Origin: Cellvibrionaceae bacterium
GTDB lineage: Bacteria; Pseudomonadota; Gammaproteobacteria; Pseudomonadales; Cellvibrionaceae
NCBI GenBank assembly: GCA_025800365.1
Contig: JAOXRT010000206.1
Coordinates: forward strand, 1 to 45,671
Reading direction: 5' to 3'
DNA length: 45,671 nucleotides
The first letter of the stretch is position 1, and each line of letters opens with the position of its first letter. The notes under the pieces are model-generated. The model saw nothing but the letters and a program-made list of their open reading frames with translations, did not search any database and had not been told where the DNA came from. This document shows, piece by piece, positions 1 through 8,678 of the stretch. Made by a program: the position numbers and the translations under genes.

Positions 1-1
1 G

Positions 2-691
2 CTCGACTTACAAGAAGATATCCCGGTTATTGTTTCCATGGGCAGCGTTGCCGCCTCTGGTGGCTATTGGATCTCGGCAACGAGTGATGAAATTTGGGCA
101 ACGCCTACCACAATTACTGGCTCTATCGGTGTATTTGGCGCCTTCCCTACCCTTGAAGAAAGCTTAAAGCACTTAGGAATTCATACGGACGGTTTAGGCA
201 CTACGTTGCTTGCTGGCAGTATGCGTGTTGATCGCACCCTAAGCCCATTGGCCGAGCGTGTTGTGCAACAAGGTGTAGAACAGGTATACAAACAATTTCT
301 AGATATCGCAGCCGAAGGTCGTGAAAGCACCCCGGAAGCCATTAATGAAATTGCTCAAGGCCGTGTTTGGAGTGGTGAGCAAGCTTTAGCAAATGGCCTA
401 GTTGATAAGCTGGGTGGCCTAAACGATGCCATTAAGGCCGCCGCTGAGCGCGCCGAGATCAGCGATTATGATGTTATTGAGATCAAGCGTAAATTAAGCC
501 CAAGCGAACAGTTTATGCAGGAGCTTGCCAACAATCTTGATGCCAAAGCCAGCGTTAACCCTTGGTTGAAACCTATCAATCAAAAATTAGCGAGCTGGTT
601 TAGCCCAGTGGTTGAAGCGATTGATGAGCTTAATAGTTTAAATGATCCAAAAGGTATGTATGCTCGCTGCGTAGCTTGTGCGGCACCTTAA
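2..691 (+). CDS. sppA: Signal peptide peptidase SppA, C-terminal part (5' end outside window)
   Basis: The frame is open from base 2, so the gene continues to the left of the window. SppA is an inner-membrane serine protease that cleaves signal peptides left in the membrane after export. The visible part carries the motif GSVAASGGYW, whose Ser is the family nucleophile, followed by the conserved ITGSIGVFG segment and a RVWSGEQALANGLVD stretch typical of the S49 fold. The catalytic Lys of the Ser-Lys dyad lies in the N-terminal repeat of long SppA proteins and would be outside the window. The protein ends in a Cys-rich tail (CVACAAP). A strong inverted repeat 15 bases after the stop probably ends the transcript. 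Family assignment is confident; the full length cannot be judged. Confidence 0.93.
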   Translation, partial: LDLQEDIPVIVSMGSVAASGGYWISATSDEIWATPTTITGSIGVFGAFPTLEESLKHLGIHTDGLGTTLLAGSMRVDRTLSPLAERVVQQGVEQVYKQFLDIAAEGRESTPEAINEIAQGRVWSGEQALANGLVDKLGGLNDAIKAAAERAEISDYDVIEIKRKLSPSEQFMQELANNLDAKASVNPWLKPINQKLASWFSPVVEAIDELNSLNDPKGMYARCVACAAP

Positions 692-705
692 TCTCTCGTT
701 AAAGC

Positions 706-773
706 GGGGTCAGATCCCTACAACAGCGGGGCATAGCTTTTGCTATGCCCCGCTGTTGTAGGGATCTGACCCC
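706..773. repeat. Long perfect inverted repeat, GGGGTCAG-ended family; likely terminator
   Basis: Two perfectly complementary 32-base arms (706-737 and 742-773) flank a TTTT loop. The outer ends, GGGGTCAGATCC and its complement, match the 28-base palindromes found at five other places in the first 15 kb, but this copy has a longer middle containing GCATAGC/GCTATGC. It lies just after sppA and is followed by ATTATTTT, so on the + strand it could act as an intrinsic terminator. It could also be a REP- or MITE-like element. Confidence 0.85.
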
Positions 774-799
774 ATTATTTTGGTAAAAAGGATTTTGAT

Positions 800-1813
800 A
801 TGCGTTTTTACAAGAACAATAAACATCGCGACAAACAGAACTGTAAGCACTTTCTACACAAATCAATTCAGATCGCTATCGCTAGCCTCCTATTAGCTGC
901 ACCCACTCAAGCGCTCTTTGCGGAAATACTACCTTCCGAATTCAAAAACAATTTGGTGTATCTCACTCCCACATTAACTGACGGCACTAAGATTCGTTTT
1001 TATACGGATACCGGCGGTGGCTGGAATGTCATTAGCCAGGAACTTTTTGATAAATATCAGTGGCCAAGCATCGAGAAAGTATCTAAAAGAGGCCCAGTAA
1101 AATTAAGCAGCATGCCAAGCTTTACGAAGGGAAAATCGATACCTAACGGAGGCTTAAACAACTTTATGGAAGGCCACCTTTTTATCGCACCCAGCAGCAA
1201 AATTGACGAAGACAAGCTCGGCTATGATGGCTTTTTGGGTGGACGTTGGCATGCGGAGAAAATTATTAATATCAACTATCCAGCACAGAAATTTGCAGTG
1301 CTGGATAAGTTACCCAAAAGCTCAGCAAGGATGGAAGTTTTGAATCTGGGTTTCCAAAAAGATCAACATGGCAGCTACACGATGGCCTTCTCTCGGATGC
1401 CAGTTACTATCGATGGGCAAAGCCTTGATTTGCTGCTAGATACCGGCGCACAAGCGACGCTCAGCAGCAAGGCCAAATCAATTATAGATATAGCTGGCAA
1501 TACAATGGCCGCCTCTTTTATGGTCGCTTCAGTATTTGATCAATGGAGAGCAAAACACCCCGAATGGAAATATATTGAGGCCGGTGACGATTACATTAAA
1601 GAAGCAATGATACAGGTTCCCGAAATTAGAATAGCTACGTTTAGTGTCGGCCCAGTTTGGTTTGCACGCCGCGCCGATCACAACTTCCACGAACACATGT
1701 CCGCCATGATGGATAAGAAAATAGATGGCGCCTTGGGTGGCTCAGCTTTTCAATATCTTAATTTGATTATCGATTACCCTGCCGAAAAGCTATATCTAGA
1801 GAAGGTCAATTAG
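800..1813 (+). CDS. Secreted retropepsin-like aspartic protease with two lobes
   Basis: This 337-residue protein starts with a basic stretch and a hydrophobic segment (about residues 24-41), which suggests a signal peptide with a long n-region. Two Asp-Thr-Gly motifs are visible, YTDTGGG at D70 and LLLDTGAQA at D214. Each is followed by a matching DG-x-LGG motif (143-148 and 309-314) and then a matching NYP/DYP strand, so the protein looks like an internal duplication of a single retropepsin-like lobe. Aspartic proteases need two such Asp residues, and here both could come from one chain. Expected to be periplasmic or membrane-anchored. It stands alone between sppA and the convergent hda. Substrate unknown; the aspartyl-protease-like fold is fairly sure, activity is inferred. 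Confidence 0.75.
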   Translation: MRFYKNNKHRDKQNCKHFLHKSIQIAIASLLLAAPTQALFAEILPSEFKNNLVYLTPTLTDGTKIRFYTDTGGGWNVISQELFDKYQWPSIEKVSKRGPVKLSSMPSFTKGKSIPNGGLNNFMEGHLFIAPSSKIDEDKLGYDGFLGGRWHAEKIININYPAQKFAVLDKLPKSSARMEVLNLGFQKDQHGSYTMAFSRMPVTIDGQSLDLLLDTGAQATLSSKAKSIIDIAGNTMAASFMVASVFDQWRAKHPEWKYIEAGDDYIKEAMIQVPEIRIATFSVGPVWFARRADHNFHEHMSAMMDKKIDGALGGSAFQYLNLIIDYPAEKLYLEKVN

Positions 1814-1881
1814 TCTGCAGAATGTTGGCAGAACTGCGCTCTAGAGCAAGGAAGACGTAGATAGGGTCAGCTCAAAATAAG

Positions 1882-2598
1882 CTACATACCCAAAACTTGC
1901 TTGGCAAAAGGAATGGTCAGCTTGCGCTGCTCGCTTAAAGAAGCTCTATCAAGACGGTCAAGGATTTCAAATAGCTCGCCAATATGTCTTGGGGCTCGAT
2001 TCAAAATAAACTGCGCCACTTCTTCAGGCAGATCCAAACCTCTTGCTTTAGATCGCATGGTTAAAGCTTCTAGCTTTTCCCGATCAGCCAATAAGGGCAC
2101 CTGAAAGCTCAAGCCCCAAGCTAGACGTGAAGATAAATCCGGTAATTTAACAGGCAGTTCCGAGGGATTTGCATTGGCGCTAAAGATAATTTTGCGCCCT
2201 CTATCTTTGCTGCGATTAAAACAGTTAAACAGCGCCTGCTCCCAATCAGCTTTGCCGGCAACATGCTGCAAGCCATCAAAGCATAAAAGGTCGAATCGCT
2301 CCATGCCTTCTAACAAGGCCTCTGGGGCAAAGCCCACTAAATCAGCAAGAGGTAAATACTGAGCGCTTTGGCGCATTTGATTGGCTTTGTGGCAGCTAGC
2401 CTGCAGCAGATGACTCAAGCCACTACCGCTACTACCCCAAAGGAAAAAGCCATGCTCGCTTGGGTTCTGCAAGAATGTCTGCAATGCGAAAACAGCCTGG
2501 GCAGCACCAGAACCTTCTATGGTATAGAAGTTCTCGAAGGTGGCGCCATCAGCAAGTGCTACGCCCAAGGACAATTGTTGGGGGTTCGACTGTTCCAC
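1882..2598 (-). CDS. hda: DnaA regulatory inactivator Hda
   Basis: Hda is an AAA+ protein related to DnaA. Bound to the DNA-loaded sliding clamp it stimulates hydrolysis of DnaA-ATP and so prevents re-initiation of replication. The 238-residue protein has the N-terminal clamp-binding motif QLSLGV (8-13), a degenerate Walker A (WGSSGSGLSH, about 54-63), a Walker B-like segment (LLCFDGLQHV) and the C-terminal lid helices, and lacks the DNA-binding domain of DnaA. Length is normal. It is read in the same direction as the DUF2066 gene upstream, about 270 bases away, an arrangement I recall from Pseudomonas, where these genes neighbour purM. Confidence 0.93.
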   Translation of the reverse strand: MEQSNPQQLSLGVALADGATFENFYTIEGSGAAQAVFALQTFLQNPSEHGFFLWGSSGSGLSHLLQASCHKANQMRQSAQYLPLADLVGFAPEALLEGMERFDLLCFDGLQHVAGKADWEQALFNCFNRSKDRGRKIIFSANANPSELPVKLPDLSSRLAWGLSFQVPLLADREKLEALTMRSKARGLDLPEEVAQFILNRAPRHIGELFEILDRLDRASLSEQRKLTIPFAKQVLGM

Positions 2599-2669
2599 AG
2601 ATATCGGATCTAAAATCGGATCTTACAAAAAATAAGCGCGAGCTTAACCTTTTGCTCTTTATGGAATCA

Positions 2670-2692
2670 AGCCCCAGATCCATTTTGGGGCT
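2670..2692. terminator. Small hairpin between the DUF2066 gene and hda
   Basis: AGCCCCA (2670-2676) and TGGGGCT (2686-2692) form a 7-bp stem followed on the + strand by AAATTTT. On the - strand it would lie between the DUF2066 gene and hda and could partly uncouple them. The T-tract is weak, so the terminator role is tentative. Confidence 0.35.
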
Positions 2693-2754
2693 AAATTTTC
2701 AGAAAATTAATTTAAGAATCAATAACTTGGCAGGCCCAAAGACCTACAAATGTC

Positions 2755-2870
2755 TTATTGCGGAGGCTGCGGGCGCTGCGAGGCATCAATTGCTGCCGCG
2801 TCTGTTTTAAGGCCAGAACTGATTTCGGAAGCGGCATCTGTACTTAGAGCTTGCTCAGCAGAGCCTTGAT
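2755..2870 (-). other. Possible frameshifted C-terminal tail of the DUF2066 protein
   Basis: Directly after the DUF2066 stop, a different - strand frame reads on for about 38 codons as an Ala/Ser/Gln-rich tail ending in RPQPPQ and a stop at 2755-2757. One additional G in the GGGG run at about 2879-2882 would join the DUF2066 frame to this tail (EEGASLNQG...). The sequence does not show which form is real; low-complexity C-termini vary in this family. Confidence 0.3.
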
Positions 2871-4070
2871 TTAAGCTCGCCCCTCTTCTGCAAGCCCAGT
2901 GCCTTCACCTTGTGATGGCAAAGGCTGCAAGACATCATCCATCTGCCCTGGCAGGGTTTGTGGTAATTGGGTCTCTGGCAACTGGGTCTGTGGCAATTGA
3001 TAGTACAACACCCCCTGCTGACTGGCCTCGCCAATGGCCTGATTCGCCTGCAATACCTTATCCAAGGCAATCGCATCAACCAACTGCTGCAATTGCCCAT
3101 CAATAAACAAACGCAGACGCAGCTGCTCACCAAGTACCAGATCCGGCTCGGCGTGACGCACCATGGCCAAGCTATTGAGATAATCCAAGACCTTACGATA
3201 AGACTTAAAATCAGCAATATTATCAAGCTGCATATAATGCGGCTTGCTATCCACTGGGCTGGCAATAATTGCGTGCTGGGCCGCTAAGTAGTCGGCCACT
3301 TGGCTTAAACCATCTTGAACCAACTCCTCAGCGGATTCGGCGCGACCATCAAACAACTGTAATTTGCCGCGATCCGCCAACAACCATGAAGCCAACCATT
3401 GACCACTACCGGTAATACTCAAACGTCCTAGTACCGCCACATCACTCTGATAACGGCTAGAAGCGGCCATTAAACTCTGCTCGTTTAGAGACCAAGCCTG
3501 AGCAACCGGAAAAGCCAAGCGATCATCCAAATCCATCACCGGTAAAGAGATAGGCAAAGCTCGCTCAGCTTCGACCTGCTGTACGGCTTCAAGCAGCAAC
3601 TCTTGTTCGGCGACATTGACCATTTGACGCTGCTGGAAATCATCCTGCGCTAACCATAACAACACCTGCGGGCGTTTATCCGGCCAAATAGGCAGATCCA
3701 ATTTGCGCAATAAAGTATCGACCGCAGACTTGGCATAATCCAAATTAACGACATAGCCCTCTTCGGCATTTTCATAGCTAAATTGCTGCATATATCGATT
3801 GGCTTGAGCCAACACGCTTCTAAGCTGTTCGCTGTCAGGAATATCACGTGCACCACTGGCTCGCACAATGACACGAGCCAAGCCGGCCGCGGCAAGCTTG
3901 TCACGGCTTTCAGGGGTTTGATCGGCGACCGGAAAACTGGCTCGATACAGGTTTTCTACTTTTACCGCATGACTCAATGGCGACAGCAATGCCACACAAA
4001 ACATCAGCATCCAGGTGGTGCTTTTGCCCACTACTTTGCCCACATATCCCCCAATCTTCTCGGTATTCAA
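2871..4070 (-). CDS. DUF2066 domain-containing exported protein
   Basis: This 399-residue protein begins at a TTG codon. Its N-terminus has lysines followed by a hydrophobic segment (about 20-35, ending SHA), so it is probably exported. The conserved DUF2066 part starts with VENLYRASFPVADQT and runs over much of the first 250 residues, including the ARVIVRASGARD segment. The function of DUF2066 is not known to me. Position is the best clue: it lies between hda and a divergent purM, an arrangement I recall from pseudomonads. The C-terminus is a Gln/Pro/Leu-rich repeat-like stretch (QTQLPETQLPQTLPGQ), just before a possible frameshift described separately. An in-frame ATG about 20 codons downstream would shorten the n-region of the signal peptide. 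Confidence 0.8.
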   Translation of the reverse strand: MNTEKIGGYVGKVVGKSTTWMLMFCVALLSPLSHAVKVENLYRASFPVADQTPESRDKLAAAGLARVIVRASGARDIPDSEQLRSVLAQANRYMQQFSYENAEEGYVVNLDYAKSAVDTLLRKLDLPIWPDKRPQVLLWLAQDDFQQRQMVNVAEQELLLEAVQQVEAERALPISLPVMDLDDRLAFPVAQAWSLNEQSLMAASSRYQSDVAVLGRLSITGSGQWLASWLLADRGKLQLFDGRAESAEELVQDGLSQVADYLAAQHAIIASPVDSKPHYMQLDNIADFKSYRKVLDYLNSLAMVRHAEPDLVLGEQLRLRLFIDGQLQQLVDAIALDKVLQANQAIGEASQQGVLYYQLPQTQLPETQLPQTLPGQMDDVLQPLPSQGEGTGLAEEGRA

Positions 4071-4416
4071 AATCTTATTTCAGCTATATACGTTTTCTAT
4101 CTTCGGCGTCTTGGAAAGCAAGCCATCAATATTAAGCCTATTGATGCCCAAATGCTGCGACGGTTCCAACAGCTACGAACTTTTATGCACTATAGCGAAA
4201 GCGGTATGAACTCGGGCTAAACCCCAGCCCAAACCGCAGCATATGGCTAATACTGGCCCCACTCCCGCCAGATAAGTGCCTCATTGTAGCTTCGCCACTA
4301 GCAAATGGCAGCAATCACTAAAAGAAAATGCAAATTAGGCAATAAAACTAATGAGCTTGGCGAGCTTTCAAGCTAAAATACGCGCCCGTTTTTTAGACTA
4401 CTCGAAGACCTTAGCC

Positions 4417-5463
4417 ATGACAGATAAACAGCCTTCCTTAAGTTACAAAGACGCCGGTGTAGATATCGACGCTGGTAATGCCCTGGTAGACCGCATTAAG
4501 CATGTAGCCAAGCGTACCCGTCGCCCGGAAGTAATGGCAGGTCTTGGTGGTTTTGGCGCCCTGTGCGAGCTGCCAAAAGGTTACCGTGAGCCGGTACTCG
4601 TATCTGGCACCGACGGTGTGGGCACCAAATTGCGCCTAGCAATGGATTTAGGCCAGCACGATACTATCGGCATCGATTTGGTGGCCATGTGTGTTAACGA
4701 TTTGGTAGTAGCTGGTGCAGAGCCGCTATTCTTCTTGGACTACTATGCCACAGGCAAGCTTAACGTCGATGTTGCCGCTGCAGTTGTAGACGGTATCGGC
4801 ACTGGTTGTGAGCAAGCTGGCGCCGCGCTAGTAGGTGGTGAGACCGCTGAAATGCCAGGCATGTATGAAGGCGAAGATTACGATCTAGCCGGCTTCTGTG
4901 TTGGCGTTGCTGAAAAGAGCGAACTAATTGACGGCAGCCAAGTTAAAGCGGGTGATACCTTGATTGGTTTAGCCTCTAGCGGCCCACACTCAAACGGTTA
5001 TTCTTTGGTTCGTAAAATCATTGAAGTATCCGGTGCCGATTTGCAGCAAGATCTTGCTGGCCAACCACTGGCTAAAGCGCTAATGGCCCCGACTCGCATT
5101 TACGTTAAATCTTTGCTGAAACTGATCAAAGAAAACCAAGTTAATGCCCTATCCCACATTACCGGCGGCGGCTTGTTGGAAAATATTCCACGTGTACTAC
5201 CAGAAGGCGCAAAAGCTGTTATCGACACCCAATCTTGGCAAATGCCTGAGGTGTTTAACTGGCTGCAAAGTGCCGGTAATGTAGATACCGTTGAGATGTA
5301 TCGCACCTTTAACTGTGGTGTCGGCATGATCATCGCTGTGCCTGCCGATAAAGCCCAAGCGGCGATCGAGCTGTTAAAAGCCGAGGGCGAAGATGCCTTT
5401 ATCGTTGGTGAAATTGCCCCAGCTGCTGAAGGCGAAGAGCAAGTAGAGCTAAAAGGCCTGTAA
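4417..5463 (+). CDS. purM: Phosphoribosylformylglycinamidine cyclo-ligase (AIR synthetase)
   Basis: PurM catalyses the ATP-dependent ring closure of FGAM to AIR, the fifth step of de novo purine synthesis, in the cytoplasm. The 348-residue product starts [16 protein letters not shown], the usual PurM N-terminus. It has the signature [10 protein letters not shown], the segment [12 protein letters not shown] and the motif [12 protein letters not shown]. An in-frame ATG 66 bases upstream (4351) would add residues not seen in the family, so the start at 4417 is preferred. purN follows 8 bases after the stop, so the two are almost certainly one operon. The gene is divergent from the DUF2066 gene, with about 350 bases between them that hold no evident gene. 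Confidence 0.97.
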   Translation: MTDKQPSLSYKDAGVDIDAGNALVDRIKHVAKRTRRPEVMAGLGGFGALCELPKGYREPVLVSGTDGVGTKLRLAMDLGQHDTIGIDLVAMCVNDLVVAGAEPLFFLDYYATGKLNVDVAAAVVDGIGTGCEQAGAALVGGETAEMPGMYEGEDYDLAGFCVGVAEKSELIDGSQVKAGDTLIGLASSGPHSNGYSLVRKIIEVSGADLQQDLAGQPLAKALMAPTRIYVKSLLKLIKENQVNALSHITGGGLLENIPRVLPEGAKAVIDTQSWQMPEVFNWLQSAGNVDTVEMYRTFNCGVGMIIAVPADKAQAAIELLKAEGEDAFIVGEIAPAAEGEEQVELKGL

Positions 5464-5471
5464 GCATCAAA

Positions 5472-6140
5472 ATGAACAAGCCGAAAGCTCGAATTGTTGT
5501 TCTGATTTCAGGCAGCGGTAGTAATTTACAAGCTATGATCGATTGCCAGCAGGCAAACGCATTAGGCGGCGAGATTGTGGCTGTTATCAGCAATCGTCCC
5601 GCCGTTAAAGGCTTAGAGCGCGCCGATGCCGCCGGCATTGAAGCGCTATGTTTGGATCACAAAGGTTTTGCCGATCGCGAAACCTTTGATCAAGCCCTCC
5701 AAGCTAAAATCGATGAATATCAGCCCGACCTTGTGGTACTCGCGGGCTTTATGCGCATTCTTACTCCGGCCTTTACGGAGCATTACTTGGGGCGCATGAT
5801 CAATATTCACCCCTCTTTATTACCCAAGCACCAAGGCCTCAATACCCATCAGCGTGCGATTGATGCCGGCGATGCCCAGCACGGCGCTACGGTACACTTT
5901 GTCACCGCTGAGCTCGATGGTGGCCCGGCAATTGTACAAGTGGCTGTCGATATTGAAGCCGACGACAGTGCCGAAAGCCTCGCTAAAAAGGTGCAGTATC
6001 AAGAACACTATATGTTCCCGATCGCCGTGCAGTGGTTTTGCGAAGGTCGCCTAAGACTACATAAAGAAAACAAAAACCATGTTAGCCTTTTTGATGGTGA
6101 ACCTTTGCCTATAAGTGGTCGTCTAATAAAGGCCCGTTAA
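5472..6140 (+). CDS. purN: Phosphoribosylglycinamide formyltransferase
   Basis: PurN transfers a formyl group from 10-formyl-tetrahydrofolate to GAR in the third step of purine synthesis. The 222-residue protein has the N-terminal phosphate-binding loop ISGSGSNLQA, the catalytic segment NIHPSLLPKHQG (Asn and His of the active site), and the HGATVHFVTAELDGGP segment holding the catalytic Asp. It is about ten residues longer than the E. coli enzyme because of a short C-terminal extension. It begins 8 bases after purM and is co-transcribed with it; the downstream DUF3108 gene follows after about 50 bases and may belong to the same transcript. Confidence 0.96.
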   Translation: MNKPKARIVVLISGSGSNLQAMIDCQQANALGGEIVAVISNRPAVKGLERADAAGIEALCLDHKGFADRETFDQALQAKIDEYQPDLVVLAGFMRILTPAFTEHYLGRMINIHPSLLPKHQGLNTHQRAIDAGDAQHGATVHFVTAELDGGPAIVQVAVDIEADDSAESLAKKVQYQEHYMFPIAVQWFCEGRLRLHKENKNHVSLFDGEPLPISGRLIKAR

Positions 6141-6191
6141 AGGGCACTTTATTGAACAAATATCGACCATAGCCATTGCAAGCAAAGATTT

Positions 6192-7100
6192 ATGTTAAAA
6201 ATACTGCGTCCCCTGCTGCTTAATTCAAGCCGACTGCTGGCCATTTGCTTAGCCAGTTCTTTGGCATTTGCACAAAGCGAGAATGCTACTGAACAGCCTA
6301 CTGCAGCTGCCGAGCTTCCTAATACAGAAGCCATTATAGAAAGCACGCCTGAAGCGGCAACACTAGCTACTCAAAGTAGCCAATTGCCTAAGCCTTTTCA
6401 CGCTACCTATAAAGCCAAGTTTTCCGGCTTTACCATTGAAGCCACTCGTGAGCTTGGAACACACCCAAACGGTGAACATGAGCTGATTTTCAGCGCCTCC
6501 ACTTGGCTAGCAAAATTACGCGAAAGCTCACGCTTCAACTGGGCCGAAGGCCAATTGGTGCCAAATCGCTATCAGTATCACCGTGAAGGATTAGGTCGCA
6601 GTCGAGATGCGGTCTTGGAGTTTGATTGGGCGCAGCATAAAGTCGTCAACAATGTGCAAGATAAACCTTGGCGCATGGATATCCCGGACGGCGCACTGGA
6701 TAAACTCAGCTATCAGCTACAGCTTCGTAGCGATTTACTTAACGGTAAGCGCACACTTAAATACGATATCGCCGATGGCGGCCGCCTAAAAACCTATTTA
6801 TTCGAAATGGTAGGCGAAGAGCTGTTAGATACACGCCTAGGCAAGCTAGCCACCGTTAAAATTAAAAAAGTACGCGCTACCGGTAAAAAACGCGTTACTT
6901 ATATTTGGATGGCCAAACATTGGGATTACCTGCTAGTTAAACTGCAGCAAACCGAAGAAGACGGCAAGACCTACGCTATTGACCTGCTGCGTGCAGAGGT
7001 TGACGGCAAAACCGTAACTCCTCGTTTAGGGCAAAGCCAAGAGTTATTACCGACCCAACTGCCCGCAATCGAGGCTGAATTAAGCAGCCTCGGCCAATAA
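6192..7100 (+). CDS. DUF3108 domain-containing exported protein
   Basis: The 302-residue product has an N-terminal signal peptide (hydrophobic stretch to about residue 27, LAFAQ), an acidic/Ala-Thr-rich linker to about residue 70, and then the DUF3108 domain (FHATYKAKFSGFTIEATREL onwards), predicted to be a periplasmic beta-rich fold. Its biochemical role is unknown. It follows purN on the same strand, as I recall for pseudomonads, and is followed 15 bases later by the FKBP gene. Confidence 0.85.
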   Translation: MLKILRPLLLNSSRLLAICLASSLAFAQSENATEQPTAAAELPNTEAIIESTPEAATLATQSSQLPKPFHATYKAKFSGFTIEATRELGTHPNGEHELIFSASTWLAKLRESSRFNWAEGQLVPNRYQYHREGLGRSRDAVLEFDWAQHKVVNNVQDKPWRMDIPDGALDKLSYQLQLRSDLLNGKRTLKYDIADGGRLKTYLFEMVGEELLDTRLGKLATVKIKKVRATGKKRVTYIWMAKHWDYLLVKLQQTEEDGKTYAIDLLRAEVDGKTVTPRLGQSQELLPTQLPAIEAELSSLGQ

Positions 7101-7115
7101 ATTACTGAGGAACTT

Positions 7116-7604
7116 ATGGAAATTAAAAACGAGCTAGTGGGCATTATTCACTACACTTTGAAAAATGATGATGGTGCCACTATCGATAGCTCTGAAGGTG
7201 AAGCGCCGTTGGAATACCTGCATGGTTTTCAGAATATTGTGCCTGGCCTAGAAGCCGAACTTAACGGCAAAAAAGTTGGCGACAGCTTTAAAGTGAGCGT
7301 AGAGCCAGAGCAAGGCTACGGCGAACTCGACCCAAACCTAGTGCAAGAGCTACCCAAAGAAATGTTCCAAGGCGTAGATCAAGTTGAAGTTGGCATGGCC
7401 TTTCACGCCGAAACACAAAACGGCATGCAAACGGTAGAAGTTATCGAAGTGGACGAAGACACCGTAACCATCGACGGCAACCACCCACTAGCCGGACAAA
7501 CTTTAAACTTCGAGATTGAAGTAGTCGGCATCCGCGAAGCAACTCCTGAAGAGCTGCAACACGGTCACGTGCACAGCGCTGAAGGTTGTGGCCACGAGCA
7601 CTAA
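7116..7604 (+). CDS. SlyD-like FKBP-type peptidyl-prolyl cis-trans isomerase
   Basis: The 162-residue protein is an FKBP of the SlyD/FkpB class, a cytoplasmic prolyl isomerase and chaperone. Visible features are the FKBP strand LEYLHGFQNIVPGLEAEL, the EPEQGYGE motif, an inserted chaperone (IF) domain around 75-125, and the return strand LAGQTLNFEIEVVGIREAT. The C-terminus is short and metal-binding in character (HGHVHSAEGCGHEH), as in SlyD, which binds nickel, though the tail here is shorter than in E. coli. A good GAGGAAC ribosome site precedes the ATG. It may share a transcript with the purM-purN genes. A GGGGTCAG palindrome follows and lies between it and a convergent gene. Confidence 0.9.
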   Translation: MEIKNELVGIIHYTLKNDDGATIDSSEGEAPLEYLHGFQNIVPGLEAELNGKKVGDSFKVSVEPEQGYGELDPNLVQELPKEMFQGVDQVEVGMAFHAETQNGMQTVEVIEVDEDTVTIDGNHPLAGQTLNFEIEVVGIREATPEELQHGHVHSAEGCGHEH

Positions 7605-7617
7605 TACTCGCAGCTAG

Positions 7618-7662
7618 CATCTCGGCTTCGAGATGGGGTCAGACCCTATAGGGTCTGACCCC
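7618..7662. repeat. Bipartite palindromic repeat: CATCTCG hairpin plus GGGGTCAGACCC palindrome
   Basis: A 7-bp hairpin (CATCTCG, loop GCTT, CGAGATG; 7618-7635) is followed directly by a perfect 28-base palindrome at 7635-7662 (arm GGGGTCAGACCC, centre TATA). The arrangement recurs at 8679-8722. It lies between two convergent genes, so it may terminate both transcripts. I saw no transposase nearby. Confidence 0.85.
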
Positions 7663-7669
7663 TAGCGTT

Positions 7670-8560
7670 TTAAACCCTCATTAATAGGGATTCCACAACG
7701 ATTTTTACTACCTCTTCGGTAGAGAATTTTTCTGTATAGCCTAACTGGCGTCTTATTTTACTGCTATCAACGAACCAATGCTGTTGTGTATTTATGCCAT
7801 ACGGAATCTCTGCCTTCGCATCCAATTCAACTTCAACCGGCACCCCCATCTGCTTGGCAATCAAGTTGCACCATTGCTCTTCTGTATAATCTATTGGCTC
7901 AGCCAGATTAAACACTTCTCGCCCCGAAAACCCTAGCGACAAGGCTATGGCGTTCGCAATATTTACATTTGAAGAGCGTGAGAATTTCCAAGAAGCAAAA
8001 GTACTGTTTAAGCGCACTCTTCCAGATTCATGGATAGCTTTAAAGTAAGGCTCTATACGGGAGATATCTGGCAATCCATAGATAGCTGGCAACCTAAGGA
8101 TCTTACAATCATCAAAGTATGAATAGTAAATTCGCTCTACGTTTAATTTATCGTATTCTGCCCCTTGAAAACTCAGACGCTCTCGCAGCTCATCACCTTC
8201 AAACAAAGGGGTTTCTTGCACCTCTGTTGTCGACTGATTATGTAAGACGTTATAGGCCCGATAGACATCGATGCTAGAAATAGCCGTAATAGGGACTTGC
8301 TTCCCATTTAAAGCCAAAATAAGTGTTCCGGCATCTTGGGCGGAATAAGGAATCATGTCGATGAGGCAAAATCGATTGAACCGATCAAACACGCCTTTTA
8401 ATTGATCTAATGCACTTCGATCACAGCTGTAAGCCTCACCTCCAAAAGGGTGTTCGCCTCTACGGTTTAGGCAAACTACCTCCCTTCCCTTTTCTTGCAG
8501 CGACAACAGCACACTTGGCCCAAGCAGGCCTGTTCCACCTATGAGCAACACCTTTTCCAT
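7670..8560 (-). CDS. Atypical SDR / NAD-dependent epimerase-like protein
   Basis: The 296-residue protein has an N-terminal nucleotide-binding Rossmann motif (LIGGTGLLGPS, residues 6-16) and a NRRGE segment like that of extended SDRs that bind NADP. A SSIDVYR segment follows at the place of the catalytic Ser/Thr. The usual YxxxK is not clear: the protein has EYDKLNVE instead, as in atypical SDRs related to CSP41-type proteins. A C-terminal domain with WFVDSSKIRRQLGY resembles substrate-binding parts of sugar-nucleotide epimerases. It stands alone, with palindromic repeats on both sides. The substrate cannot be inferred. Confidence 0.75.
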   Translation of the reverse strand: MEKVLLIGGTGLLGPSVLLSLQEKGREVVCLNRRGEHPFGGEAYSCDRSALDQLKGVFDRFNRFCLIDMIPYSAQDAGTLILALNGKQVPITAISSIDVYRAYNVLHNQSTTEVQETPLFEGDELRERLSFQGAEYDKLNVERIYYSYFDDCKILRLPAIYGLPDISRIEPYFKAIHESGRVRLNSTFASWKFSRSSNVNIANAIALSLGFSGREVFNLAEPIDYTEEQWCNLIAKQMGVPVEVELDAKAEIPYGINTQQHWFVDSSKIRRQLGYTEKFSTEEVVKIVVESLLMRV

Positions 8561-8678
8561 GTGTATGACCTCGTATATTGGATCAATTAGAACAATGCAA
8601 CTATGAAACTTTGTTCAGGTAGAGCACAAATAAATCAATGACTGCGCTAGGTTACCTAAAATACGGCTAATACCACAA

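Noticed and set aside
2460-2810. + strand ORF over the hda start and intergenic region
   Set aside because: It lies opposite hda codons and no family is seen; treated as a shadow.
2855-3265. - strand ORF overlapping the DUF2066 gene in another frame
   Set aside because: It has a Cys/Trp-rich improbable composition and the DUF2066 frame is the coding one here.
4351-4416. Upstream start for purM
   Set aside because: The extra 22 residues have no counterpart in Pur[15 protein letters not shown] is the normal N-terminus, so 4417 is used.
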